Shown here: in pieces, positions 25,630 through 33,900 of the stretch
Layout of the letters: each line of letters begins with the position of its first letter
Position numbering within the stretch: position 1 is the first letter of the stretch
NCBI GenBank assembly: GCA_003669605.1
Contig: QWOP01000006.1
Coordinates: 1 to 39,994 of the forward strand
DNA from: Planctomycetota bacterium
GTDB lineage: Bacteria > Planctomycetota > Planctomycetia > Pirellulales > UBA1268
Length of the DNA: 39,994 nucleotides
Direction: 5' to 3'
Translations under genes and position numbers: made by a program
Notes under the pieces: model-generated
What the model was told of the DNA's origin: nothing
Database searches by the model: none
What the model saw: the letters and a program-made list of their open reading frames with translations, nothing else

Positions 25630-27243
25630 ATGCCTTCATCGATCGACTCGTCGCCATCGGCCGCGGAGACCTGCCATCCCACCGCCGACCGACCGAACCG
25701 CAGCCTGTCCCCAGAAAACCGCGGGCTTTTGCACTGCGTCCGGCAGGCGATGGAGATCGACCTCCGCAGCCTCGCCGCCATGCGGATTGGACTGGGGCTG
25801 ATTCTCGTCGGCGATGCACTGTTGAGGGCCCAGGACGCGCCCGCCATGTTCGCGCCCCATGGAATGCTGCCGCCAGACCTCGTCCGGCAGTACCTCGGCG
25901 GGCCCTGGTCGTGGTCGGTGGCACTGTGGTTCGATCCGGCCTGGTGGGGAGAGACGCTTCTGGTGGTGGAGGGCGTCGCCGGACTTCTCCTGGCCGTCGG
26001 CGTCGCCACACGCTGCACGTCGCTCGTCGCCTGGGTGGCGGTGGTGAGCGTCGTCCGCCGCACTGCACCGGCGACCAATGCCGGCGACGTCCTCCTGGCC
26101 TGCCTGCTATTTTGGGGGATGTTCCTGCCGCTCGGAGCAGTCTGGTCGGTCGACTCACTTCCTCGCCAGCAGAGGCTCGTGGGAGACAGAAGCCCTGAGA
26201 CCAGCGGCACCACGGTGACGGGGATCGCGACGGCGGCGCTGGTGCTCCAGGTCGCAGCGGTCTACTTTTCTGCTGGCCTCAGCAAATGCAACGGAGTCTG
26301 GTGGAGCGGTGACGCTTTTTCCTACGCGCTTTCGATCCACGATCACGGATCTCCCTGGGGAGCTTTCCTGGCCGCGATTCCCTGGCTGTCGCCCCTTGGC
26401 AGTTGGGCGGTCATGCTCCTGGAAATAGTGGGGCCACTGCTGCTCCTCTGGCCGGCGGCGAGGATCCCGCTGGTGGCGTTGTTTGTCATCTTTCACGCGG
26501 CGATCGCCATCTTGATGGACGTCTGCCTGTTTCCTGCCGTCGGCTTGGTAGCCTGGATGGTGCTGCTCCCGACGGCCTTCTGGGATCGCCTCTGGGGCCC
26601 CGGGCATGTGCAGGCAACACCCTCCCGACCGGCCGCATCAACAGGGAACAGGCCCTGGCAAAACTGGCTCTGCGCCACCTGCCTTGGGATCGCTGTCCTG
26701 GCATTCCTGCACACCAACGGTCCCTGGCGGACCAGCCGCCTGACGCCCGGGATCCGACACGCTGTCGGGCTCACCTTCTTGGAGCAGGACTGGAGCATGT
26801 TTGGAGAAATCCGCCGCCAGCAGCAATGGGTCTATGGCAGGGCCGTCCTCGCCGACGGAGACGTTGTCGACATTCTCCGCGCGGGCCGTCCCCTCGAGAC
26901 GGTCCTGCCGTCGAGCGGCTTCCACGGACTCGGCAACCAGCGTCGCCAGAAACTGTTCTGGGAACTCCCCAAGCCCGGACATCGCGCCTTCGCCGAGAGC
27001 ATTGCCGCGACGGTGGCCCGTGACTGGAATGGTCGCCACAGCGCCCAACAGCAGGTGATCTCACTGGAACTTCATGGCGGCAGACTCCTCGATCAGCCCG
27101 ATCCAGGAACCGTTCAGGATGTGCTGCTGGCGGCTTGGCCGCCGCGTTCGTCACGGGGGCGAGGAAACCTCGACCGCCTCCTCCAGGCTTCCCCCAGGGA
27201 CACTGGCGCAAGCGCCGCTAGCGACGCCCCGGTTGTTCCATGA
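25630..27243 (+). CDS. HTTM-domain membrane protein
   Basis: 537 aa from ATG 25630; the first ~40 residues look poorly conserved and ATG 25750 (MEIDLRSLAAMRIGLGLILV) is an alternative start. The frame is open far upstream, but only as antisense of lpd. The protein has the HTTM pattern of the vitamin-K-dependent gamma-carboxylase-like superfamily: LRSLAAMRIGLGLILVGDAL as first helix, then FAPHGMLP, WWGETLLVVEGVAGLLLAVG, VQLAAVYFSAGLSK-like AALVLQVAAVYFSAGLSKCN, WLSPLGSWAVMLLEIVGPLL and FHAAIAILMDVCLFP. The C-terminal ~150 residues are soluble. HTTM proteins are common in Planctomycetes with unknown substrates. It is divergent from the PDH block and ends about 145 nt before tRNA-Leu. Confidence 0.85.
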   Translation: MPSSIDSSPSAAETCHPTADRPNRSLSPENRGLLHCVRQAMEIDLRSLAAMRIGLGLILVGDALLRAQDAPAMFAPHGMLPPDLVRQYLGGPWSWSVALWFDPAWWGETLLVVEGVAGLLLAVGVATRCTSLVAWVAVVSVVRRTAPATNAGDVLLACLLFWGMFLPLGAVWSVDSLPRQQRLVGDRSPETSGTTVTGIATAALVLQVAAVYFSAGLSKCNGVWWSGDAFSYALSIHDHGSPWGAFLAAIPWLSPLGSWAVMLLEIVGPLLLLWPAARIPLVALFVIFHAAIAILMDVCLFPAVGLVAWMVLLPTAFWDRLWGPGHVQATPSRPAASTGNRPWQNWLCATCLGIAVLAFLHTNGPWRTSRLTPGIRHAVGLTFLEQDWSMFGEIRRQQQWVYGRAVLADGDVVDILRAGRPLETVLPSSGFHGLGNQRRQKLFWELPKPGHRAFAESIAATVARDWNGRHSAQQQVISLELHGGRLLDQPDPGTVQDVLLAAWPPRSSRGRGNLDRLLQASPRDTGASAASDAPVVP

Positions 27244-27388
27244 CGCTGTCGGCCCAGCGCCAACGCCGCAGGGCATGAGGGGAGACGCCTTTGGTCGTCG
27301 CTCTCTGGGAGAATCACCAGCGGGCGAGCAACTCCCGGCGCGGGTGGAGTAGACTGAAGGGCTTGCTGGTTGCAGACGCGGCTGGTGA

Positions 27389-27470
27389 GCGAGAGTGGCG
27401 GAACTGGCAGACGCGCTGGACTTAGGATCCAGTGCCGCAAGGCGTGCGGGTTCGACTCCCGCCTCTCGCA
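27389..27470 (+). tRNA. tRNA-Leu (anticodon TAG)
   Basis: 82 nt, class II with a long variable arm (TGCCGCAAGGCG region), as expected for Leu. Acceptor GCGAGAG (27389-27395) pairs with CTCTCGC (27463-27469). The anticodon stem CTGGA/TCCAG encloses CTTAGGA, giving anticodon TAG. The T arm has GCGGG/CCCGC with loop TTCGACT. The discriminator is A27470 and CCA is not encoded. Confidence 0.96.
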
Positions 27471-27658
27471 GTGCTCCGTCGTCCAACAAGAAGGATCATC
27501 TGATCATTGAGGGCAGCTCGCAGACGGTGACGGTGGCGATCGACGGCCACGTGGTCACTCCCGCTGCCGTGATCACCAGCGAGCGGACGGATCCGCGTCT
27601 TCGGGCACCGGCTTCGTCGGCGCCGCGGCACGGCTGATTCCGCCGCGGAGGGCCTGTC

Positions 27659-27688
27659 AAAAAAACGGGGCCCCGGAAAGGGCGCCCG
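27659..27688 (-). terminator. probable intrinsic terminator of the 5'-nucleotidase gene
   Basis: On the minus strand, a GC-rich imperfect hairpin (CGGGCGCCC, TTTCC loop, GGGGCCCCG) is followed directly by seven T residues, about 5 nt after the stop codon at 27693. Stem mismatches reduce certainty. Between tRNA-Leu and this site (27471-27658) no gene is supported. Confidence 0.55.
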
Positions 27689-27692
27689 CCCC

Positions 27693-29258
27693 CTACCCCA
27701 CCGTGCCCCGGTCGAGGAGGCTCGCGATCAGCGCCGAGCGGCTATCGATCTGGACAAGTTGGCGTTTCGCTGCCGGGCCCGAGAGGATGGCGAAGAGTTT
27801 GGGGAGCCGCCGTCCCCCTGACTGGGCGTCGTAGCTGTTGAAGGCGATCCGGAAGCGGGCTTGCGGATCGACGAGCTCCCCTTTTCGCTCGAGCCGCGCC
27901 GGCCGGTCAGCGCCGGCCTTGACCACCGTGAACGGCCACAATGTTCGATCGCTCCGCGGATCTCCCGCATCCTCTGCCACCACCTCGAGCAACTCCGCTG
28001 CGGAAAGTTCGGCGACGACGAGCAGATTCTCGTAGGGAATCAGCTTCCAGCAGTCCGCCACTGTCAGTCGCCCGGCCGCCAGATCGCCACTCAAGAATGT
28101 CCCGTGGAAGACGCCATCAACCGGAGTCCCATGCTTGGCAAGCGCTGCCGCAAATGACTCGCAAAACAGCGTCCCGAGTCGGCTCCCCCGCCCCTTTCCC
28201 TTGATCAGCGTTGTCACCGTCGCCACCTGACGGGCCAATTGCTCATCGGCCAGAGCGAGATCCGGACGGGCCAGTTCCATCACCTGCGGATCGAGGTCGT
28301 AACGATCATCCATGAGGAGCGTGAACACACGCCGGTCGACGAGCTTCCGGGCGTCGAGATCGAACGAGAGATCGACGCGGCCGCAGTGGAGGCCGTAATA
28401 GCTCGCCTGCGTACAAAGCACATCGTTGACAAACCACGCCGGCTTGTTTTGATGCGAATGCCCGGCAAGGTAAACATCGACTCCCTTCCCTCCCGCGAGG
28501 ATGCCACGGACTGGATTGGCGTAGTCGTCCTCGAAGCGCCAGCCCATGTGACCGAGGACGACAACCGCTTCGGCGCCAGCGTCGCGGCACTCGGCCACGG
28601 CACGCTCAAGCGCAGGGCCGGGATCGGTGGCGGCGGTGCCGCCAAGCGTCTCAGGATCGAGCCATGAAGCGAGTCCCGGCGTGATCAAGCCGACTAAGCC
28701 GATCCGGAAGCCACCGACCTCCCGGATCGTCCACGGCACCACCTTTTTCCACGTGCCCTCGAAGTCTCCTGCCGCCTTCCCGCCACGCTCGAGATTTGCA
28801 GTCAGGATCGCCGCCTGTGAGCAGGTGAGATTCGCTTCGAGCTTCTCCGGCCCCCAGTCGAAGTCGTGGTTGCCAAGCGTCCAAGCGTCGTAACCCAAGG
28901 CGTTGAAAAGTTCGAACATCAGTTGCCCGCCACGGGCCATGCTCGCCAGAGTCCCCTGAACGACATCGCCAACGTCGACGGTCAGCGAGTAGGGGGACTC
29001 GGCACGCCACTGACGAATGCAGGTCGCGCAGCGTGCGAAGCCACCGACATCATCGAGCCCCTCGTAACTGCTCGTGGGGAGGATCCGGCCATGGAGATCG
29101 GTGGTGTGGAAGATCGAAACCGTCCGCGCCCGACCGAGATCGGCGCCGGCAGCCATGCCACTGACGGCTCCAGCCACCACCACGGCGCTGTCGCCCAGAA
29201 AACCACGCCGCGGGATCCGCTGCCGATCGAGACGGGTATGGGGATGGAACGAGTGCAT
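27693..29258 (-). CDS. Tat-exported 5'-nucleotidase/metallophosphatase
   Basis: 521 aa from ATG 29258 with GGAG upstream; the longer open frame is not used because the Tat motif RRGFLGDSAVVVAG (18-31) then sits at the N terminus. Calcineurin-like metallophosphatase domain: FHTTDLHG (D54, H56), DVGDVVQG (D98), GNHDFDWG (N130, H131, D132), VVLGHMGW and AGHSHQNK. The C-terminal 5'-nucleotidase domain includes GTFLSGDLAAGRLTVADCWK and FRIAFNSYDAQSGG. It is expected to release phosphate from extracellular nucleotides or nucleotide sugars (UshA-like or cyclic phosphodiesterase) in the periplasm. The start is 35 nt after the stop of the cysteine-rich gene on the same strand. Confidence 0.92.
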   Translation of the reverse strand: MHSFHPHTRLDRQRIPRRGFLGDSAVVVAGAVSGMAAGADLGRARTVSIFHTTDLHGRILPTSSYEGLDDVGGFARCATCIRQWRAESPYSLTVDVGDVVQGTLASMARGGQLMFELFNALGYDAWTLGNHDFDWGPEKLEANLTCSQAAILTANLERGGKAAGDFEGTWKKVVPWTIREVGGFRIGLVGLITPGLASWLDPETLGGTAATDPGPALERAVAECRDAGAEAVVVLGHMGWRFEDDYANPVRGILAGGKGVDVYLAGHSHQNKPAWFVNDVLCTQASYYGLHCGRVDLSFDLDARKLVDRRVFTLLMDDRYDLDPQVMELARPDLALADEQLARQVATVTTLIKGKGRGSRLGTLFCESFAAALAKHGTPVDGVFHGTFLSGDLAAGRLTVADCWKLIPYENLLVVAELSAAELLEVVAEDAGDPRSDRTLWPFTVVKAGADRPARLERKGELVDPQARFRIAFNSYDAQSGGRRLPKLFAILSGPAAKRQLVQIDSRSALIASLLDRGTVG

Positions 29259-29293
29259 CGAGGAACTTCTCCGGACCAGACCGGGACCGGCAA

Positions 29294-30574
29294 CTAGCGG
29301 AGTGGGTTGACCGGTTCGGCGGTCACCCCACGGAGAGGATTGTGCGCTGCCGCACTGCGACGATTGGCCGGACGCCACTGGGGGACAGCGCGGGATTCCA
29401 CAACCTGGTCGCCCGCCAGCGGCGCGACGTCGCCTGCCGGCAGTGCTGCGGCGGGGGCACTGGTCTGCACGACACGGTCCCAGGATCCCACCGCAGGCTC
29501 CGCAGCGGAGGCTGCATCCCTGGTGGGGCCAGAGTCACCTCTTCCCCGCTGGGGAGCTTGGGGCTTGCGTCCCCAGGTGCCCTCAGCCCGGATACGACGG
29601 GACGATTGCGGGGCTGGCCGTTGGTTGCTGCGTGGATCCGCCAAGTCAGACGGCCCCGGGTTCGATGCAACTGGCTCAACGGTCAATGATTCGATCCACA
29701 CCTGGCTCCCAGAACTTGAGGCGTCTGGCGACGCGTTCCCGTCCAACTCAGCAGCTGGCAGTTCCTCGGTGTCACCATCATCAGTCGGCATGTCATCCGT
29801 CGGCATGTCATCCGTCGGCATGTCATCCGTCGGCATGTCATCCGTCGGCACGTCATCCGTCGGCACGTCATCAGTCGCCACGTCATCAGCCTCCATCGGC
29901 TCGGCTTCGGCGGGGGCCTCCAACTCCGCTTCCTCCTCCTCATCAGCCTGGCGAGGGGGTGATTCCTCGTCGATCCCCGGAATCTCCGACTTGGGTGGGA
30001 CCACTGGAGTTGTGGCGGGATCGAAGTGCGACACCTGCTTCACTCCCTGGCCAGGCCAATTCCGCCAGCGTGTGGGGTAATAACCAAACTGGTCAGGCCT
30101 GACGGGGCAATGGGCCGGACATCCACCCGTGCCGCACTGGCCGTTACAGGCAATTTTTTTCCCTATTCCGCACACCTTGCAGCCCTTCTTGCCGCAGGCA
30201 CCGCAGTCGTCGGCCTGTATCAAGGCGCCAGCCTGCACCACGCCGCTCTCAGTGCCGCCGACAGCGGGACCGGGCGGGCCCCTGCGGGCGCCTTGAACTG
30301 GCTTGGCAGCCGGTTGCACTCCGACAGCTCGCACCACCTGCGGCGTTGGGGAAGAGCCGCCGATGGCCCGGCCTCCCTCCCTCACCGCTGGGGGTTTGGC
30401 CGCCGATGCCTGCTGACGGGACCGGGCTGGTGGCGGCGTCTGGGGAGTAAGCGGCCAAGCCGCGTGGGATTCTCCCCTTGATCCCATCGCCAGCAACGCA
30501 GCGAGGATCGGGAGGCAGCGGAGGAGGCTGGTGGGACAACGCCTGAAGGCAGGCGGAAGTCGGAATGAACGCAT
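29294..30574 (-). CDS. secreted Cys-rich protein with GYYPTRWR motif and acidic tandem repeat
   Basis: 426 aa from ATG 30574, with GAGGGAG upstream. Signal peptide through about residue 38 (CLPILAALLAMGSRGESHA). A Pro/Ala-rich region leads to an eight-cysteine cluster (C124, C127, C132, C135, C143, C147, C152, C156) in CxxC-like spacing, then FGYYPTRWRNWPG (163-175), a motif seen in many Planctomycete secreted proteins. An acidic stretch (211-230) leads into five-residue repeats TDDVP/TDDMP (about 234-268), encoded by a 15-bp DNA tandem repeat. The C-terminal ~150 residues are low-complexity. The cluster could bind zinc or form disulfides, and the repeats could bind cations; both are inference. 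The 5'-nucleotidase gene follows 35 nt downstream. Confidence 0.72.
   Translation of the reverse strand: MRSFRLPPAFRRCPTSLLRCLPILAALLAMGSRGESHAAWPLTPQTPPPARSRQQASAAKPPAVREGGRAIGGSSPTPQVVRAVGVQPAAKPVQGARRGPPGPAVGGTESGVVQAGALIQADDCGACGKKGCKVCGIGKKIACNGQCGTGGCPAHCPVRPDQFGYYPTRWRNWPGQGVKQVSHFDPATTPVVPPKSEIPGIDEESPPRQADEEEEAELEAPAEAEPMEADDVATDDVPTDDVPTDDMPTDDMPTDDMPTDDMPTDDGDTEELPAAELDGNASPDASSSGSQVWIESLTVEPVASNPGPSDLADPRSNQRPAPQSSRRIRAEGTWGRKPQAPQRGRGDSGPTRDAASAAEPAVGSWDRVVQTSAPAAALPAGDVAPLAGDQVVESRAVPQWRPANRRSAAAHNPLRGVTAEPVNPLR
29776..29880 (-). repeat. 15-bp tandem repeat, seven units
   Basis: Seven consecutive 15-bp units, plus-strand consensus TGTCATCCGTCGGCA. The four units at 29791-29850 are identical; the flanking units differ by one to four bases. 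On the minus strand each unit encodes TDD(V/M)P in the cysteine-rich protein. The unit length is a multiple of three, so copy-number changes would keep the frame. Confidence 0.95.
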
Positions 30575-30961
30575 GGGGTCTCCCTCGCTTGAAAAGCTCT
30601 CGGCAGAGAGGTCCGGACCCTCGGGCCACCGAACCAGCACAATCCGTTCGCACGATGCAGATGGTTTATTCGTCCCACACCATCCCAACTCTTTTGCCGG
30701 AGTTTTCACGATTTCCAACAGCCAGCTCGGATGGGGAATACTTTGCTCTGGCGGAGCCCACCGGGGTAAGATGGAGAAAAAGGGCCATGAGCACCCCGGA
30801 CATGCCGGGCAAGCACGCCTATGAGCCCTCCTCCGCCCCCCCTCCGTGGAGTGACATAGGCCGCCCCCTGCGAATCCTCCGTGCTGAGCGGAGGCTGCCG
30901 TTGGAAATCGGTGCCCGCGTCCAGCCATGGAGTCGTTGTTCCCAACATCCCAAGATGCACC
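30575..30961. promoter_or_regulatory. divergent intergenic region between the Cys-rich and large TPR genes
   Basis: 387 nt with no convincing gene. It must contain promoters for both flanking genes. Visible structures are CCCGG/CCGGG with a 5-nt loop inside the 30810-30830 stretch, and CCTCCG/CGGAGG (30876-30894, loop TGCTGAG) about 70 nt upstream of the TPR start. An in-frame ATG at 30787 has AAGG upstream but overlaps the TPR gene and encodes nothing recognisable. No clear promoter hexamers were identified. Confidence 0.4.
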
Positions 30962-33900
30962 ATGAAGCAGGTCAACCTCCGGCTGATCGTGATCCTCTTC
31001 GCAATCCTCGTTGGCAGCGGTGGATCACTCTTCGCGGTGCACCGCATTCAGGTGCGACGCAACGCCGGTGCCTTGCTTCGACTGGCGCGCGAGCGGCGAG
31101 AGTCGGGACGATCCGATGAGTCGATCGGGCTGTTTGCCCGCTATTTGAGCCTCATCCCCAACGACGCCGAGGCGCGGAGCGAACTGGCGCGGATGCTCTA
31201 CCAACGGACGGAAATGTCCGACGCCGGACGGGGCACATTCATGCAGGCCTACCAGGCGATGGAAAGCGCCGTACGCCTCAATCCAGACGACGTGGATCTG
31301 CAGCGAACCTTGGCGTTATTCCTTCTCAAAACGGGTAACTTCAGCGACGCGCGCCAACATTTTTCGTCGTTGCGTGACAGGCAGCCAAGTCCTGCAACCA
31401 GTTCCAAGTCCGCCGAGGCGCCAGAGGCTGATGCCGAGGATGCCGAGGATGCCGAGATAGAACTGGGCTACGCGCTGGCCTGTAACGGCATGGGCCGATA
31501 CGACGAAGCCGCTGTGATGGCCAGTGAGTTGATCGGCTTTGAGTTGTCGGCACGGACATTCGATCCCGCCTGGAAGCCACGCCCTGGCTATTCGGGTGCG
31601 TATGGACTTCTGGCCGAGATTTTCGAGCAACGCTACCGCGATGGCGACACGGCGGCGCTGATTATGCGACGGCTTCCCGAAGCCTATCCAAGCGACGCCC
31701 AGGCGTGGCTCTCAGTCGCCCGCTGGAGCCTCTCCCACAACGCCGTTCCGGCAGCCGTGCTGGAGATTGCCAAGGCCGCGGAGCTCGACCCCAGTGCTCC
31801 CGACATCATGTTCGCCGACTACCGCATCTCGCTCCAGAGTCGGAACTACCAGCGTGCCACCACTATCCTTGAGGAAAAGATGGTGGCATTTGCCGACGAC
31901 CCGAAGGTTCTCAACGGCCGTGCCGATCTCGCCGTGGCTGTCGGTGACGACAACAAGGCAGTCGAGGTGTTGACGCGGGGGGTGTCGCTTCATCCGAGCA
32001 ACGCGGAACTGGTGTCAAAACTCGTTGACATCTACTTTCGACAGCGACGCTACGACGAAATCAAGCCCGTACTCGAAAACCTACGGACGGCGTTCGGAAA
32101 CCAGTCGCCCGTCGTCCAGTGGGCTGAAGCACGCCTGCTGATGGCGGAAGGAAAGCATCAGCAGGCGCGGGTTCAATTCGAGTTGCTCCGTCCTTTGGTG
32201 GCTCAGTCACGGGAAATGACAAGCAATGTCGACCTCGCACTGGCGATGTGCTTCTTGGCGTTGGGGCAGGCAGATGAGGTGTCGGAAGCCGCCAGCCGGG
32301 TGATCGCCTGGAACCCCAACTCCTTCCAGGCCAAAGTGGCTCTGGCCACCGCCGATTCGATGGCCGGGAAGAAGGTGCAGGCCCTCGCCGAATTCGAGAC
32401 CTTGGCAGCCTCGCTTCCTGGTCCGCGAATCGCCGAGGAGCGTCTGCTCTGGCAGCCCCTACTCGAGTTAAGAACCTTCGCTCAAATTGGGCTTCCCCCT
32501 GCCGAACGTGACTGGCGGATGGTCGATGAACTCGTCGACAACCTCGCCCAGTCACCGGCGATATCGGCCTCCCAGTTGGCGGAGATCCGCGCTACGGTGC
32601 TGGTGCAGAAGGGGGAAAAAGGGGCGGCTATCGAGATGGGAGGGGAACTGCTCGACTCCAATCCGAATGACCCACAGGCGATCGCGACGCAGGTATCGCT
32701 CCTGCTGTCAGACCGGCGGATTGCCGAAGCCCAGACGCTGATCGACCAAGCATCCGCAGACGTCCGCGCCGCCCCCTCTTTGTTGATTGCAGCCACCCAG
32801 ATCGCCGTCAGCGGCCCCCCGAAAGATCTGCCCGCAAAACTGGAGGAGATCAAGAAAAGTGCCGCGGAACTCGACGATAGGCAATCGAAAGAAGTGCTCT
32901 CCGCGATCCTTTCAATCGTGCTCGCCAGGGGCGCTACGGAGGATGCCGCTCAGATCGCCGAAGCGATACTGAAGAAGGATCCGGATGCTGTACAGACCCG
33001 ATTCCTCCTCATGCAGATCGCCCGCGATCGTGACGACGTCGATCGGTTAACGAGCCTCGCCGAGGAAATCGGCGACCGCTCCGGCCGGACGACGCCGCAG
33101 GCCTGCGTGGCGCAGTCGATGGTGCTGCTGCAAAAAGTGAGTAGCAGACGCAAGGCGCAGGTGGGAGACGATGCGGTCCTTCCGCCACTTTCCGCCGAAG
33201 ACGAGACCGATCTGGAGGCATCCCGCAACTTTCTCATTGAGGCGGAGAACGACCGCCCAGGCTGGGCCATGATCCAGCAACTCTTTGCCGAGGTCTCCGG
33301 CGTTCGTGGCGACACTCCGACTGCCATCGACCACCTGCAACAGGCCCTACTCCGCGATTCCAACAACCCCCAGGTGGCCCGCCTCCTCGCCGGCCTCCTC
33401 CGCATGTCCGGCCGGCTCGACGAGGCACGCAACGTGATTGACTCCCTCGGCAGCGCTGCCGGCGATGCCGCGGTGCGGATCGCCGCCGACATCGACGTGC
33501 AGGCAGGCAGGTTCAGTGAGGCAATCGCCCGGGCCGAGCGGATTACACCGGACGACTCGACGAACGCCGATCAGTGGGTGTGGTTCGGCAATCTCTTGGC
33601 ACGCTGCGGCAATTCAGAACGATCACTGGAGGCCCTGCAGCGGAGCTCCTCGCTCGCTCCCGACCGTCTCGATGTCTGGGCCGAGTTGATCAAGCAGCAG
33701 CTCCGCATGGGATTTCGCAAGCCCGCGGAGGATTCGATGCTCGCAGCCAAGGCGGCGCTCCCCAGCCCCAACAGGGAACTGATCGTCGCTCTCACCTACG
33801 ACGTGATCGGCGATCGGGTTTCAGCGGAAGCGGCGTATCGAGAAGCCGTCGCCGCCGCGCCACGTGACGCGAGAATCGCCAGGAGTCTCGCTGATTTCCT

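Noticed and set aside
27395..27637. 80-codon frame downstream of tRNA-Leu
   Set aside because: Its ATG-like start lies inside the tRNA; the later part (VTVAIDGHVVTP) looks coding-like but has no credible start codon.
30787..31119. Plus-strand frame beginning MSTPDMPGKHAYEP
   Set aside because: Has an AAGG upstream, but overlaps the well-supported TPR gene by about 160 nt in another frame and shows no domain.
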